This document shows positions 1 through 9,901 of a stretch of DNA of 64,000 bases, one piece after another. The stretch is from Cryobacterium suzukii. Its GTDB lineage: Bacteria > Actinomycetota > Actinomycetes > Actinomycetales > Microbacteriaceae. The stretch spans positions 1-64,000 of the forward strand of contig NZ_SOHJ01000002.1 of assembly GCF_004403185.1 (NCBI RefSeq), read 5' to 3'. The notes beneath the pieces are model-generated. The model saw only the letters and a list, made by a program, of their open reading frames with translations. It searched no databases and was not told the DNA's origin. How positions within the stretch are numbered: position 1 is the first letter of the stretch; every line of letters begins with the position of its first letter. The position numbers and the translations under genes were made by a program.

Positions 1-180
1 CTCAACTGGACCAGTCCGGCTGGCAAGCACTGCGCCACCGATCCCGCCACCCGCATCGGCCCACCGCGAGAACAGTCCGACACGTCACCACCGCAACCCG
101 GGCCCGCAGTCGAACCGACCCCTCCCGACCCGTGGGCCTCTGCTTGGGACATCGCGGACCCCGACCCCCAACCCTTCTAG
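1..180 (+). CDS. HNH endonuclease (DUF222-type), C-terminal end only
   Basis: The window opens inside a reading frame that runs to a TAG at 178-180. The 59 visible residues include a W-T-S-P-x-G-K-H stretch followed by T-D-P-A-T-R-I-G-P-P and a Pro/Asp-rich tail. This resembles the segment just after the HNH motif in the DUF222/HNH endonuclease proteins that occur in many copies in actinobacteria. The catalytic HNH motif itself would lie upstream and is not visible, so the call rests on the tail alone. Confidence 0.5.
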   Translation, partial: LNWTSPAGKHCATDPATRIGPPREQSDTSPPQPGPAVEPTPPDPWASAWDIADPDPQPF

Positions 181-322
181 CGCGCACCGCCCGGCAGGGT
201 CTTTGCCCTTCCGGCGGAGCCCTGCGTCAGTTTCTCGACTGCTCGCAGACCAGAAAGTTCACGTCGATAGACTGTGCTAACGCTTACCCCTACTCAACCG
301 CATCGACGCGGAAAGGTCTTCT

Positions 323-1531
323 ATGCCCCGCACGGATTCGATCGACAGCATCTCGGACGAGAGCACAACAGTGGAGCCGGGTATAAGCGCCGCGGCACCC
401 ACTGTCGCATCCCCTGATCGCGACGAAGAAGTATTGCTGCAGCGCGATGGACCGCTCGCACGCATCATCCTGAACCGGCCGCGGGCGCTCAACGCGCTGA
501 CCCACGCCATGATCCGTTCCATCGCCGAAGCCCTCACGGAGTGGGCCGACGATCCTGCAGTGCGCACCGTTCTGCTCACCGGAAGTGGAGATCGTGCCTT
601 CTGCGCCGGCGGTGACATCGTTTCGATCTATCGCGATGGCCGCACCGACGCCCAGACCGATACTGGCAGTGACCCCGAAGAGAACGCACGGTTCTGGGCA
701 GACGAGTACAGGCTTAACGCGCAGATCAAGCGGTACTCCAAACCCTTCGTCGCTCTCATGGACCGCATCGTGCTCGGCGGGGGAGTCGGCGTCTCCGGAC
801 ACGCCGCGCACCGCGTCGTGACCGAACGCACCAAACTCGGCATGCCCGAAACGACCATCGGCTTCGTGCCCGACGTGGGGGGAACATACCTGTATTCGCG
901 TGTCCCCGGCGAACTCGGCACCCACCTCGCCCTCACCGCGGCGACCATGACCGGCGCCGACGCCATCGCCCTCGGACTCGCGGACAGCTTCGTTGACTCG
1001 GCCCGGCTCGATTCCCTGGTCGACGCACTGAAACGGATGCCCGCTGCCGAAGCCATCGCCGAACACGCGGCCACGATCGTGCCACCGGGGCCGCTCCTGT
1101 TAGAACGCGCCTGGATCGACGAGTGTTACGCCGGAGACGACCTGCCCGAGATCATCGACCGGTTGCAGAAATCATCCGTCGCGGCAGCGCAGGAGGCAGC
1201 GACCGCCATTCTGGCCAAATCACCGACCGCGCTCAAAGTCACCCTCGCCTCGCTCCGCCGCGCCCGCGACCTCGGCAGCCTCGAAGAGGTGCTCGAACAG
1301 GAATACCGGGTATCCCTGCGCATGGTGGCCGGCCACGACGTGATCGAGGGGATTCGCGCGCAGGTCATCGACAAAGACCGCAATCCCCGGTGGCAGCCGA
1401 GCACCCTTGGCGCTGTCAGCGACGCTGACGTTCAAGCGCACTTCGCGCCGCTCGGTGAGGGCGAGCTGCGCTTGCCACGCCCGAAAAACTTCGAACCCAC
1501 ACCGACCACCGAACGAGAGGCCACCACGTGA
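323..1531 (+). CDS. 3-hydroxyisobutyryl-CoA hydrolase / enoyl-CoA hydratase family
   Basis: The 402-residue protein has a crotonase fold. After a variable N-terminus of about 35 residues come the I-L-N-R-P-x-A-L-N-A-L motif, the oxyanion-hole segment F-C-A-G-G-D-I, and the G-G-G-V-G-x-S-G-H helix. The C-terminal extension and the M-P-E-T-x-I-G-F-x-P-D-V-G-G segment are typical of 3-hydroxyisobutyryl-CoA hydrolases in valine degradation. Family knowledge gives the reaction as hydrolysis of 3-hydroxyisobutyryl-CoA to the free acid in the cytoplasm. An AAAGG lies just before the ATG. The stop overlaps the next gene by 4 bp (GTGA), so the two are co-translated. A general enoyl-CoA hydratase is the alternative. 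Confidence 0.85.
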   Translation: MPRTDSIDSISDESTTVEPGISAAAPTVASPDRDEEVLLQRDGPLARIILNRPRALNALTHAMIRSIAEALTEWADDPAVRTVLLTGSGDRAFCAGGDIVSIYRDGRTDAQTDTGSDPEENARFWADEYRLNAQIKRYSKPFVALMDRIVLGGGVGVSGHAAHRVVTERTKLGMPETTIGFVPDVGGTYLYSRVPGELGTHLALTAATMTGADAIALGLADSFVDSARLDSLVDALKRMPAAEAIAEHAATIVPPGPLLLERAWIDECYAGDDLPEIIDRLQKSSVAAAQEAATAILAKSPTALKVTLASLRRARDLGSLEEVLEQEYRVSLRMVAGHDVIEGIRAQVIDKDRNPRWQPSTLGAVSDADVQAHFAPLGEGELRLPRPKNFEPTPTTEREATT

Positions 1532-2334
1532 GCGAGCGCACCCAGACCACTGACGACTCGGATACCTACGCCAACATCCTGCTCGAACGCCACGGCCGCG
1601 TCGGCGTCATCACCCTGAACCGACCGAAGGCGCTCAACGCCCTCGACTTCGCCACCATGCAGGACGTCGTCGGTGCCGCCACCCGGCTCGACGCCGACCC
1701 CGGGATCGGCGCGATCATCATCACCGGTTCGGAACGCGCCTTCGCAGCCGGCGCCGACATCAAGGAGATGTCGACGATGAGCTACATGGACATGTACTTG
1801 AAGGACTGGTTCGCCGGCTGGGACCGGCTCGCCGCCGTGCGCACCCCTGTCATCGCCGCCGTATCCGGCCACGCCCTCGGCGGCGGCTGCGAACTGGCCC
1901 TGATCTGCGACTTCATCATCGCCTCCGACACCGCCACCTTCGGCCAGCCCGAGATCAAGCTCGGCGTCATTCCGGGCATGGGCGGGTCCCAGCGCCTCAC
2001 CCGCGCGGTCGGCAAGGCCAAAGCGATGGAGATGATCCTCACGGGCCGCACCATCGGCGCGGTCGAAGCCGAGCGCGCCGGCCTCGTCGCCCGCATAGTG
2101 CCGGCCGCCGACCTCATGGCCGACGCGCTCGCCACCGCCACCGACATCGCCGCGAAATCGGCGCCGATCGCCATGCTCGCCAAGGAGGTCGTGAACGCGG
2201 CGTACGAGTCGATGCTCGGCGCCGGCATCCACTTGGAACGACGCCTGTTTCACTCGGTGTTCGCCACCGACGACCAGAGCGAGGGCATGGCCGCCTTTAT
2301 CGAGAAGAGGCCACCGGTTTTCACGAACCGCTAA
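1528..2334 (+). CDS. Enoyl-CoA hydratase
   Basis: The 268-residue crotonase-family protein starts at GTG, overlapping the upstream hydrolase. It shows the [10 protein letters not shown] entry motif, the A-A-G-A-D-I-K-E oxyanion segment with the aspartate-isoleucine-lysine typical of short-chain hydratases, and the two catalytic glutamates in G-G-G-C-E-L-A and F-G-Q-P-E-I-K. The predicted role is syn-hydration of 2-enoyl-CoA in branched-chain amino acid or fatty acid degradation. Pairing with a hydroxyisobutyryl-CoA hydrolase favours valine degradation. Its stop overlaps the convergent response regulator stop by 3 bp at 2331-2334. Confidence 0.9.
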   Translation: MSERTQTTDDSDTYANILLERHGRVGVITLNRPKALNALDFATMQDVVGAATRLDADPGIGAIIITGSERAFAAGADIKEMSTMSYMDMYLKDWFAGWDRLAAVRTPVIAAVSGHALGGGCELALICDFIIASDTATFGQPEIKLGVIPGMGGSQRLTRAVGKAKAMEMILTGRTIGAVEAERAGLVARIVPAADLMADALATATDIAAKSAPIAMLAKEVVNAAYESMLGAGIHLERRLFHSVFATDDQSEGMAAFIEKRPPVFTNR

Positions 2335-3047
2335 CGCCCGCTCTTCCAGCTGTACTCGTTCTCGGGCCGTCCCGGCGTGCCGTATCGGGGAGCGCGCAGC
2401 ACCAGGCCGGTGTCGGCGAGATACTCCAGGTAGCGCCGTGCCGTCACGCGCGACAGTCCAAGCGGCTCCATCAGCTCACTCGCCGACACGGGCGCAGCCT
2501 GCGCCTGCAGATACCTGACCACCGGGTTCAGGGTCGATTCGGCCAGCCCCTTGGGCCGGGGAATATCGGTCGGCGCCCGCAGGCTCGCAAAGGCGTGATC
2601 GACTGCCGACTGCGTCACGACGGATGCCTGCCCGTTCAGTTCCGCACGAAAGTCCCGGTAACTGGATAATTTTGTCGCGAAGGTCGAATAGGTGAATGGC
2701 TTGATCAGATACTGTACGACTCCGGCCGCGATCGCTCCACGCACGTTGTCGAGGTCGCGCACAGCGGTGATCGCGATGATGTCTGTGGCGAGGCCGGCCG
2801 CGCGGATGCGCCGACTCACGTCGAGCCCGTGGCTGTCGGGCAGGTTCATGTCCATGAGCACGAGGTCGATCGGGGTTCCGGCCGAGGCGGCGGCTGCGAC
2901 GCGACGAAAAGCCTCCTGCCCGGTGCCTGCCGTGCCGGCAAGCTCGAAGCCGGCCAGTCGCCCCACATAGACGGCGTGAGCCTCGGCGGCTAGCGGCTCG
3001 TCCTCGACAACGAGCACGCGGATGACCGGAAGCGCGGCCTCAGTCAT
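2331..3047 (-). CDS. CitB/DcuR-type response regulator
   Basis: The 238-residue protein has an N-terminal receiver domain: acidic pair E15/D16, predicted phospho-acceptor D66 in L-M-D-M-N-L-P-D, and the K-P-F motif near residue 117. The C-terminal winged-helix-like region has the [20 protein letters not shown] helix-turn-helix characteristic of CitB/DcuR regulators. It overlaps the upstream sensor kinase gene by 4 bp, so the two form one transcription unit. The likely target is the divergent dicarboxylate symporter at 4859, as in known DcuSR/DctA systems; that link is inferred from context. Confidence 0.9.
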   Translation of the reverse strand: MTEAALPVIRVLVVEDEPLAAEAHAVYVGRLAGFELAGTAGTGQEAFRRVAAAASAGTPIDLVLMDMNLPDSHGLDVSRRIRAAGLATDIIAITAVRDLDNVRGAIAAGVVQYLIKPFTYSTFATKLSSYRDFRAELNGQASVVTQSAVDHAFASLRAPTDIPRPKGLAESTLNPVVRYLQAQAAPVSASELMEPLGLSRVTARRYLEYLADTGLVLRAPRYGTPGRPENEYSWKSGR

Positions 3048-4723
3048 GATTGATCTCCACCGGTCAGGACCGGACGAGTCACGGCCGGAATCGTCACGGT
3101 GAAGACGGCGCCTTCGCGCCGCCCGATGGTAAGCGTGCCGCCGAGGCGGGTCACCGCCTGCCGCACCAGAGCCAGACCGAGACCGCGGCCACCGATCGAA
3201 CGGCCCGGCACCGTGTCGCCTGCTTCGTGAGCGCCGGCATCCTTGGTGCTGAATCCGAGACGAAGCACGTCGTCGATGATGTCGGGGGCCACGCCATGGC
3301 CGCTGTCGGCGACCTCGATCACCACGGCCTGCTCGGTAGATGACACCGTGACCGAGACACGACGAGGGTCCGGGCCGGCGTTCGCCGCGTCGAGCGCATT
3401 GTCGACCAGGTTGCCGAGCACGGTCACCAGATCCTGAATCGACAGCCCGGACCGGGTGAGCGTGCCCGATGCCGTGACGGTCAGAGCGATTCCCAGCTCA
3501 TTGGCCTGCGCCGATTTGCCCATGATCAGGGCGCTGATGACCGGTTCATCTACCGAACCGACCATCTCGTCGGCGAGCCGCTGGCTCAGCTCGAGATCTT
3601 TCGTGGCGAATTCGAGGGCCTGATCGGTGCGGCCGAGCTCCATCAGCGACACGATCGTGTGCAGGCGGTTGGAGTGCTCGTGGGTTTGCGCCCGCAACGC
3701 GTCGGAGAGGGTCTGCATCGACTGCAACTCGCTGCCGAGGTTCTGCAGGTCGGTGTGGTCGCGAATCGTCGCCACGAATCCCATCGGGGTTGACTTGGCC
3801 CGAGTCGCCGAGGTCGATGACGCGATCGCGGGCTCCTGGCTGACCACCAGCACCCGCGTACCGGTGACATGAATCTCATCGTGCGCAGTGCGGCCGCTGC
3901 GCAGCAACTCGCCGAGGCTCGGGGGCAGGCTCAATTCGGTGAGGGTGGGCGGTCGCTCGTCGCTGCCGGCAGCCGGCCGTGGCGGAATGCCGAGCAGGCG
4001 CGACGCCTGATCGTTGTACAGCACGAGATCGCCGTGCAGGTCGACCAGCACAAGCCCCTCACGAACCGAGTGCAGTACCGAATCGTAGTAGACGAATAGT
4101 TGTGCGAGGCGCTCCGGTCCCCAGCCCAGGGTCACCCGGCGCAAATAGCGCCCGAGCAGCCAGGTCACCACAGACCCCGACGCGAGCAACCCGAGCGCCA
4201 GACCGAGCACCGAGGGCAGCCGGGCGTTCAGGGCGATCGTGATGTGACTCGTCGTGGTGCCCACCGCGACCAGCGCGCGGACGGTGCCGTCGTCATCCGT
4301 TACCGGTACCACGGCACGAACGGATGGCCCGAGGGTTCCCGTGCTGATTTCGGTGAAGGCGGTTCCGGACAGAGCGGGCTCGATGGCGCCGATGTAGTCC
4401 TTGCCGATCTCGGTGGCGGTGGGGTGGGTCCAGCGGGTGCGGTCCGGGGCCATGATCGTGATGAAGTCGAGCCCGGCATCGGCGCTCAGCTTGAGCGCGT
4501 AGGGCTGCAGGGATTCGCTCTGGTCGGCCGACTGGCTCGCCGTGAGCACGAGCGGACTGTCGGCGATGGCGGTGGCGACCGCGAGCATCCGATTGCCGGT
4601 CTCGACGTAGCCGCGATCACGCGCGTCGACGAAGAAGGCCGTTCCGACGAAGACCGTGAGCACGACGATGAACAGCGCGTGCGCGAAGAAGAGCCGCCGA
4701 GCGATGCTCCATTCTTTACGCAC
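3044..4723 (-). CDS. CitA/DcuS-type sensor histidine kinase
   Basis: The 559-residue membrane kinase has an N-terminal transmembrane helix (about 11-30), an extracytoplasmic PAS-like sensor domain to about residue 170, a second membrane helix, a cytoplasmic PAS domain (V-L-V-D-L-H-G-D-L-V-L-Y-N), the H-box in Q-T-H-E-H-S-N-R-L-H-T-I, an N-box (L-V-D-N-A-L-D-A) and glycine-rich ATP boxes. The H-E-x-x-N-R-L-H arrangement is diagnostic of the citrate/C4-dicarboxylate sensor family. Its stop overlaps the regulator start. It is divergent from dctA with a 135-bp shared intergenic region, which suggests it senses the dicarboxylate that DctA imports. Confidence 0.92.
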   Translation of the reverse strand: MRKEWSIARRLFFAHALFIVVLTVFVGTAFFVDARDRGYVETGNRMLAVATAIADSPLVLTASQSADQSESLQPYALKLSADAGLDFITIMAPDRTRWTHPTATEIGKDYIGAIEPALSGTAFTEISTGTLGPSVRAVVPVTDDDGTVRALVAVGTTTSHITIALNARLPSVLGLALGLLASGSVVTWLLGRYLRRVTLGWGPERLAQLFVYYDSVLHSVREGLVLVDLHGDLVLYNDQASRLLGIPPRPAAGSDERPPTLTELSLPPSLGELLRSGRTAHDEIHVTGTRVLVVSQEPAIASSTSATRAKSTPMGFVATIRDHTDLQNLGSELQSMQTLSDALRAQTHEHSNRLHTIVSLMELGRTDQALEFATKDLELSQRLADEMVGSVDEPVISALIMGKSAQANELGIALTVTASGTLTRSGLSIQDLVTVLGNLVDNALDAANAGPDPRRVSVTVSSTEQAVVIEVADSGHGVAPDIIDDVLRLGFSTKDAGAHEAGDTVPGRSIGGRGLGLALVRQAVTRLGGTLTIGRREGAVFTVTIPAVTRPVLTGGDQS

Positions 4724-4858
4724 TGCATGCTCCTTCGTGAGCTCGTGAACAATATGACCGCAACCGTGCGCCGATGGTCTGCGTCGACCAGTGTGGAACG
4801 AATTGCACCAGCCGGAGCCCGTGGTGGGCCAGGTTAAGCCTAGACATAGGAGTCTGAC

Positions 4859-6256
4859 ATGACAGCGACGCCATCAACCCGCAGCAAACTCAACAAGGCC
4901 GGCAAACCGAAGAAGAGAATCGACTCCTCGCACTACCTCTACATGGCCGTCATCGTCGCGGTTATTCTGGGTATCGTGGTCGGCTTGGTCTGGGGCGGAC
5001 CCGAGGGCTTCGCCGTCTCGCTCAAGCCGCTCGGTGACCTGTTCATCGCCCTGATCAAGATGATGATCTCCCCGATCATTTTCTGCACGATCATTCTCGG
5101 CATCGGCTCGATCGCCAAGGCCGCCACCGTCGGCAAGATCGGCGGCCTGGCCCTCGGCTACTTTCTGATCATGTCGACCTTTGCACTTGGAATCGGCCTG
5201 GTCGTTGGCAACATGATTCACCCGGGCGAGGGCATCAACCTGTCGGATGCCACCTTTGAAGCCACTGAATCGGCCGACACCAAATCGTTCCTGCTCGGGA
5301 TCGTTCCCGCCACCCTGTTCTCGTCGCTGACCAGCGGCAACATTCTGCAGACGCTGCTCGTGGCACTCATCGCCGGCTTCGCCCTGCAGCGAATGGGCGC
5401 GGCCGGCAAGCCGATTCTCGATGGCATCGCGCACGTGCAGGCCCTGGTATTCCGCATCCTGATCATGGTCATGTGGCTCGCCCCGATCGGTGCGTTCGGC
5501 GCGATCGCCGCGGTCGTCGGTGCCACCGGAATCCAGGCCGTGATCAGCTTGTTCACGCTCATGGCCGCCTTCTACATCACCTGCATCATCTTCATAGTGG
5601 TCATCCTCGGCGGCCTGCTCAAACTGGTCACGGGCGTGAACATCTTCAAGCTCATGCGCTACCTCGGCCGGGAATACCTGCTGATCGTGTCGACCTCGTC
5701 GTCTGAAGCCGCCCTGCCACGACTGATCGCAAAGATGGAACACCTCGGAGTCTCCAAGCCCGTCGTCGGTGTCACCGTACCCACCGGCTACTCGTTCAAC
5801 CTCGACGGCACCGCGATCTACCTCACCATGGCGTCGCTGTTCATCGCCAACGCACTCGGCCAGCCCCTCGCCCTCGGCGAACAGATCGGACTGCTCGTCT
5901 TCATGATCATTGCGAGCAAGGGCGCCGCCGGAGTGTCCGGCGCCGGCCTCGCTACCCTGGCCGCTGGCCTGCAGGCCCACGCTCCGCAACTCGTCGGCGG
6001 TGTCGGCTTCATCGTTGGCATCGACCGGTTCATGTCCGAAGCCCGCGCGCTGACCAACTTCACCGGCAACGCCGTGGCAACCGTCATGATCGGTTCCTGG
6101 ACCAAGGAACTCGATCGGGGGCAGCTTGATCGCGTGCTCGACAAGCTCGAACCGTTCGACGAACGCACCATGCTCACTCATGGCCATGTGAGCGCATCCG
6201 ACAGCCAGCGCACCGCCGAAAAGGCCGCGCAGTCCGCGGTGTTGGAACGCGCCTAG
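4859..6256 (+). CDS. dctA: Dicarboxylate/cation symporter (DAACS family)
   Basis: The 465-residue multi-spanning membrane protein matches the glutamate/dicarboxylate:cation symporter family. Visible marks are the serine-rich reentrant loop S-T-S-S-S-E-A-A-L-P, the G-Y-S-F-N-L-D-G-T-A-I-Y segment (TM7) and the second hairpin region G-A-A-G-V-S-G-A-G. These bind substrate and cation in family members. Length matches typical DctA. An AGGAG lies 8 nt before the ATG. It is divergently transcribed from the CitA/DcuS-like kinase, so induction by external C4-dicarboxylates is likely. Glutamate transport is the alternative substrate. Confidence 0.92.
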   Translation: MTATPSTRSKLNKAGKPKKRIDSSHYLYMAVIVAVILGIVVGLVWGGPEGFAVSLKPLGDLFIALIKMMISPIIFCTIILGIGSIAKAATVGKIGGLALGYFLIMSTFALGIGLVVGNMIHPGEGINLSDATFEATESADTKSFLLGIVPATLFSSLTSGNILQTLLVALIAGFALQRMGAAGKPILDGIAHVQALVFRILIMVMWLAPIGAFGAIAAVVGATGIQAVISLFTLMAAFYITCIIFIVVILGGLLKLVTGVNIFKLMRYLGREYLLIVSTSSSEAALPRLIAKMEHLGVSKPVVGVTVPTGYSFNLDGTAIYLTMASLFIANALGQPLALGEQIGLLVFMIIASKGAAGVSGAGLATLAAGLQAHAPQLVGGVGFIVGIDRFMSEARALTNFTGNAVATVMIGSWTKELDRGQLDRVLDKLEPFDERTMLTHGHVSASDSQRTAEKAAQSAVLERA

Positions 6257-6285
6257 GCAGATAACGCGGGTATTAGACTCGCGCT

Positions 6286-6330
6286 ACGGGTGTCGTCCGG
6301 AGGAGTCCTCCCGGGCGGCACCCCCTTTTG
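6286..6330 (+). terminator. Rho-independent terminator after dctA
   Basis: A GC-rich stem from GGGTGTCGTCCGG to CCGGGCGGCACCC, centred on GGAGTCC, is followed by TTTT. It sits 30 bp after the dctA stop. Confidence 0.75.
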
Positions 6331-6337
6331 TACATTC

Positions 6338-6353
6338 TTTCGGTGCACCGAAA
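6338..6353. promoter_or_regulatory. 16-bp perfect palindrome, putative operator of the betaine operon
   Basis: TTTCGGTGCACCGAAA is a perfect 16-bp inverted repeat located between the dctA terminator and the betaine importer genes. Its place about 240 bp before the proV start fits an operator near the operon promoter. The regulator is unknown, and no divergent regulator gene is next to it. Confidence 0.4.
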
Positions 6354-6594
6354 AGTCGGTATGTTAGGCTCGTGAACGGTCTTACAACCCTTCACCAGGA
6401 CGCGCACGCGTAGCCACCATTTGAGATGGAACGGCCGCATGCGTATGGTGAGGCGCCGACGGACGTGATCCCATGATCGCCCCAGCCCACGCTGATTCTC
6501 GCGTCCGGGCCGCTCGGTGCCTACCCGTCCGACACGAGAGCACAGCGCGTCGTAGACCGTGAGATCGGCTACGGGGGCGTGCACCGGAGAACGC
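6354..6594 (+). other. Long untranslated leader before the betaine importer
   Basis: About 240 bp between the palindrome and the proV start carry no credible gene on either strand. I could not recognise a known riboswitch. If the promoter overlaps the palindrome, the mRNA would have a leader of roughly 200 nt. Confidence 0.3.
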
Positions 6595-7917
6595 GTGACC
6601 GACAGTATTCCTCGTCCAGAATCCATAGCAGTCAAAGCAGATCACCTTTACAAAGCTTTCGGGCGCCGCCCGCACGAAATCGTCAAGAAGCTCAAAGCCG
6701 GCAAGAGCCGCGCAGAGATCTCGTCTCTCGGAGTGGCCGCCGTCATTGACGCCTCATTCGAAGTCAAGAAAGGCGAAATCTTCGTCGTCATGGGCCTGTC
6801 CGGCTCGGGCAAATCGACTCTCATCCGCATGCTCAACGGACTGTGGGAAACCACCTCCGGCACCGTGACCGTCGGCGGCACCGACATCACGGGTGTTTCC
6901 GCCAAGGAACTGCGCGACGTACGTCGCAAGAGCATCTCGATGGTGTTCCAGCACTTCGCCCTGCTGCCGCACCGCACGGTGATCGACAACGTCGCCTACG
7001 GCCTTGAAATTCAGGGTATGGGTCGTACGGAACGCCTGGCGAAGGCCCAGACGATCATCGATCTGGTCGGCCTTGCCGGGTGGGCCGACAACCTGCCCTC
7101 CGAGCTGTCCGGTGGAATGCAGCAGCGGGTCGGCCTCGGACGTGCCCTCGCCGCCGACACCGACGTGCTGCTCATGGACGAAGCGTTCTCGGCCCTCGAC
7201 CCGCTCATTCGCCGCGAAATGCAGGAGCAGCTCATCGAGCTGCAGGCCGCACTCGGCAAGACGATCATCTTCATCACGCACGACCTCAACGAGGCCATGT
7301 TTCTCGGCGATCGCATCGCCGTCATGCGCGATGGCCGCATCGTGCAGATCGGCACGCCAGAGGAGATCCTCACCGACCCGGCCAACGACTACGTCGCCCA
7401 GTTCGTGCAGGATGTTGACCGGGCTCGAGTGCTCACCGCCGCGAGCGTCATGGAACCGGTGCGGTCGGTCATCACGAAGACCGCAGGCCCCCGGGCGGCC
7501 CTGCGTACCATGCGCGACCTGCAGACATCCGTCACTTTTGTGCTCAACCGCGACCGCAGCTTCGCCGGTATCGTGCGCGACCGCGATGTACTGAAAATGG
7601 TCAAAGCCGGCGAGACCGATCTGCGAAGCATCATTCGTGATGACGCTAAAGCGGTGCTCCCCGAAACCGCCCTGGTCGACCTCGTTGAGCCCTCGGTTGA
7701 GAGCGAATTGCCGATTGCCGTCGTCGACGAGAAGAACCGGCTGCTCGGCGTAATTCCTCGAGTGACCCTGCTCGCCGCCATCGGGAACGTCACGACGAAT
7801 ACCGGTCCGCTGCCGGTCGTGATGCCGCCTGCCACCATCTCGGTCAGCCAGATAACCGACATTTTGGGCGATACGGCCGATGACGCACTGTTCAACACCG
7901 AAGGAGCGCGCGCATGA
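6595..7917 (+). CDS. proV: Glycine betaine/proline ABC transporter, ATP-binding protein with CBS domains
   Basis: The GTG at 6595 is chosen over an upstream GTG (6559) because GGAGA precedes it at proper distance and the family N-terminus begins here. The 440-residue protein has Walker A G-L-S-G-S-G-K-S-T, Q-loop V-F-Q-H-F, signature L-S-G-G-M-Q-Q-R-V, Walker B V-L-L-M-D-E-A and H-loop T-H-D-L-N-E-A. C-terminal tandem CBS domains (about 285-420) sense ionic strength in characterised OpuA-type importers. It overlaps proW by 4 bp (ATGA). Function: energises uptake of glycine betaine or proline under osmotic stress. Confidence 0.93.
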   Translation: MTDSIPRPESIAVKADHLYKAFGRRPHEIVKKLKAGKSRAEISSLGVAAVIDASFEVKKGEIFVVMGLSGSGKSTLIRMLNGLWETTSGTVTVGGTDITGVSAKELRDVRRKSISMVFQHFALLPHRTVIDNVAYGLEIQGMGRTERLAKAQTIIDLVGLAGWADNLPSELSGGMQQRVGLGRALAADTDVLLMDEAFSALDPLIRREMQEQLIELQAALGKTIIFITHDLNEAMFLGDRIAVMRDGRIVQIGTPEEILTDPANDYVAQFVQDVDRARVLTAASVMEPVRSVITKTAGPRAALRTMRDLQTSVTFVLNRDRSFAGIVRDRDVLKMVKAGETDLRSIIRDDAKAVLPETALVDLVEPSVESELPIAVVDEKNRLLGVIPRVTLLAAIGNVTTNTGPLPVVMPPATISVSQITDILGDTADDALFNTEGARA

Positions 7918-8861
7918 ACGACTTTCGTCTTCCCCTGGGTTCCGTTGTTGAATCCTTCGTCGATTACATCACCGACACCCTCGGCTTTCTGTTCGTCTTC
8001 ATTCGGGCCCTCTTCGACGGCGCCTACGAGTCCGTGGAGTTTCTGCTCGGAGCGCCGCCGTTCTGGGCGATCATGCTCGTGCTCGGCGTACTCGCCTTCG
8101 GAATTCGTGGCTGGAAATTCGCGGTCGGAACCGTCGTGGGCCTTCTCGTCATCCTGGGCGTCGACCAGTGGGAGAACGCCATGGACACGCTCGCCCTCGT
8201 GCTCGTCGCGAGCGTGCTGGCGATTGCGATCAGCGTTCCCCTCGGCATTCTGGCGGCCAAGTCCACGCTCGCCTCGAACATCATCCGCCCGGTACTCGAC
8301 TTCATGCAGACCATGCCGGCGTTCGTCTACCTCATCCCGGCGCTCATTCTCTTTCGCGTCGGAGTGGTACCCGGCATCGTCGCGACCATCATCTTCGCCA
8401 TGGCTCCCGGCGTGCGCCTGACCGAGCTCGGCATCCGCAGCGTGGACCAGGAAGTTGTCGAAGCCGGGCAGGCTTTTGGAGCGTCGCCGTGGCGCATCCT
8501 GCGTCAGATCCAGCTGCCCCTGGCCACCCCGACCATCATGGCCGGCATCAACCAGGTCATCATGCTCTCGCTCTCTATGGTCGTCATCTCCGGTATGGTC
8601 GGCGCGGGCGGCCTCGGCGCGCAGGTCGTGGCAAGCCTCAACCGCATCGACATCGCACTCGGCTTCGAGGCCGGCCTGGCCGTGGTGATCCTCGCAATCT
8701 TCCTCGACCGCATTACCGCGTCGCTCGGCAGCGCGGACTCGATGGGCTTCTTCGGCAATATCCGTCGCGTTCTGCGGTCGCGCCGTGCAACCGATGGCTT
8801 GGCATCCGGTGCCGGGACCACTCGCGCCCCTCAGCCGGTCGGTGAACCGGCCCGAGTCTGA
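7914..8861 (+). CDS. proW: Glycine betaine/proline ABC transporter, permease
   Basis: The 315-residue inner-membrane protein has about six predicted transmembrane helices after a longer hydrophilic/amphipathic N-terminus, as in ProW/OpuAB. The permease EAA-like loop E-A-G-Q-A-F-G-A-S-P-W-R-I-L is at about residues 182-196, followed by Q-L-P-L-A-T-P-T-I-M-A-G. It is translationally coupled to proV by an ATGA overlap and followed by the binding-protein gene after 115 bp. Role: membrane channel of the compatible-solute importer. Confidence 0.93.
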   Translation: MNDFRLPLGSVVESFVDYITDTLGFLFVFIRALFDGAYESVEFLLGAPPFWAIMLVLGVLAFGIRGWKFAVGTVVGLLVILGVDQWENAMDTLALVLVASVLAIAISVPLGILAAKSTLASNIIRPVLDFMQTMPAFVYLIPALILFRVGVVPGIVATIIFAMAPGVRLTELGIRSVDQEVVEAGQAFGASPWRILRQIQLPLATPTIMAGINQVIMLSLSMVVISGMVGAGGLGAQVVASLNRIDIALGFEAGLAVVILAIFLDRITASLGSADSMGFFGNIRRVLRSRRATDGLASGAGTTRAPQPVGEPARV

Positions 8862-8976
8862 CCGGCGGCAACTCAGATTTACGGATGCATCCGCATCCGT
8901 TCCACAGTGCGGCTTTCGCCGTATGCACCAAGCGTCAACCCCAGTCACCACAGCAGGTGGCACGAAAGGAAGACCA

Positions 8977-9885
8977 ATGAAGAACCCCTCCAAATCACGT
9001 ATCAAGTCGAGCTTCGCACTCGGAGCCGTCAGTATTCTCGCTCTCACCGGCTGCGCCGGTTCCGGTGAGACCGAAACCGTCGGAAACGGCAATGAAGACA
9101 AGAAGGACATGTCGATCGCCGTGTTCAACGGCTGGGATGAGGCCATCGCTGCATCCGAGCTATGGAAGGCCATTCTCGATGAGAAGGGCTACAACGTCGA
9201 GCTCGAATATGGTGACATCGCACCGGTGTACTCCGGACTGTCGACCGGTGATTACGACCTGAATATGGACGTTTGGCTGCCGGTCACCCACGCGTCCTAC
9301 CTCGAAAAATACGGCGACGACATCGTCGACCTCGGTGCGTGGAACGAAGAGTCCAAGAACGCCATCGCGGTCAACGCGGATGCCCCGATCGACTCGCTCG
9401 AGGAACTCGCGGCCAACGCCGACCTGTTCGGCAACCGCATCGTTGGCATCGAGCCCGGCGCCGGCCTGACCCTCGCGACCACGGACAACGTTATTCCCGG
9501 CTACGGCCTCGAGGACATGGAATACCTCACCTCGTCGACGGCGGCCATGCTGACCGAACTACAGACGGCCACCGATAACGGCGAGAACATTGTCGTCACC
9601 CTGTGGGAACCGCACTGGGCTTACAACAAGTTCCCGCTGAAGAACCTTGAGGACCCGCAGGGAGCCCTGGGCGGCGTGGAAAGCATCCATTCCTACGCCA
9701 GCACCGACTTCAAGACGGACTTCCCGCAGGCGGCGGAGTGGGTCGAGAACTTCGAGATGGACCTCGACACGCTGTACTCGCTTGAGCAGGCCATGTTCGT
9801 CGATTACGACGGCCAGGACTACGCACCGGTCATCGCTCAGTGGATCGAAGACAACCAGGAGTACGTGGACGGCCTCACCAGCTAG
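8977..9885 (+). CDS. proX: Glycine betaine ABC transporter substrate-binding lipoprotein
   Basis: The start is the ATG at 8977, preceded by AAAGGAAG; an upstream in-frame extension to 8785 overlaps proW and lacks homology. The 302-residue product has a lipoprotein signal peptide with lipobox L-T-G-C near residue 26, then an OpuAC-type binding domain. Aromatic residues in W-D-E-A, D-V-W-L-P-V-T-H and L-W-E-P-H-W-A-Y are the kind that form the aromatic box for quaternary ammonium groups. It is third in the operon and is closed by a strong terminator. Confidence 0.93.
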   Translation: MKNPSKSRIKSSFALGAVSILALTGCAGSGETETVGNGNEDKKDMSIAVFNGWDEAIAASELWKAILDEKGYNVELEYGDIAPVYSGLSTGDYDLNMDVWLPVTHASYLEKYGDDIVDLGAWNEESKNAIAVNADAPIDSLEELAANADLFGNRIVGIEPGAGLTLATTDNVIPGYGLEDMEYLTSSTAAMLTELQTATDNGENIVVTLWEPHWAYNKFPLKNLEDPQGALGGVESIHSYASTDFKTDFPQAAEWVENFEMDLDTLYSLEQAMFVDYDGQDYAPVIAQWIEDNQEYVDGLTS

Positions 9886-9901
9886 TCACGGTTTCTGCAT
9901 G

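Noticed and set aside
5000..6187. Long open frames on the strand opposite dctA (437 codons) and other core genes
   Set aside because: High-GC codon bias keeps antisense frames open. They give charged, low-complexity products without family patterns, and the forward genes are unmistakable.
6354..6594. ydaO-type c-di-AMP riboswitch upstream of the betaine importer
   Set aside because: The location is attractive, but I could not find the conserved core pairing or signature stretches.
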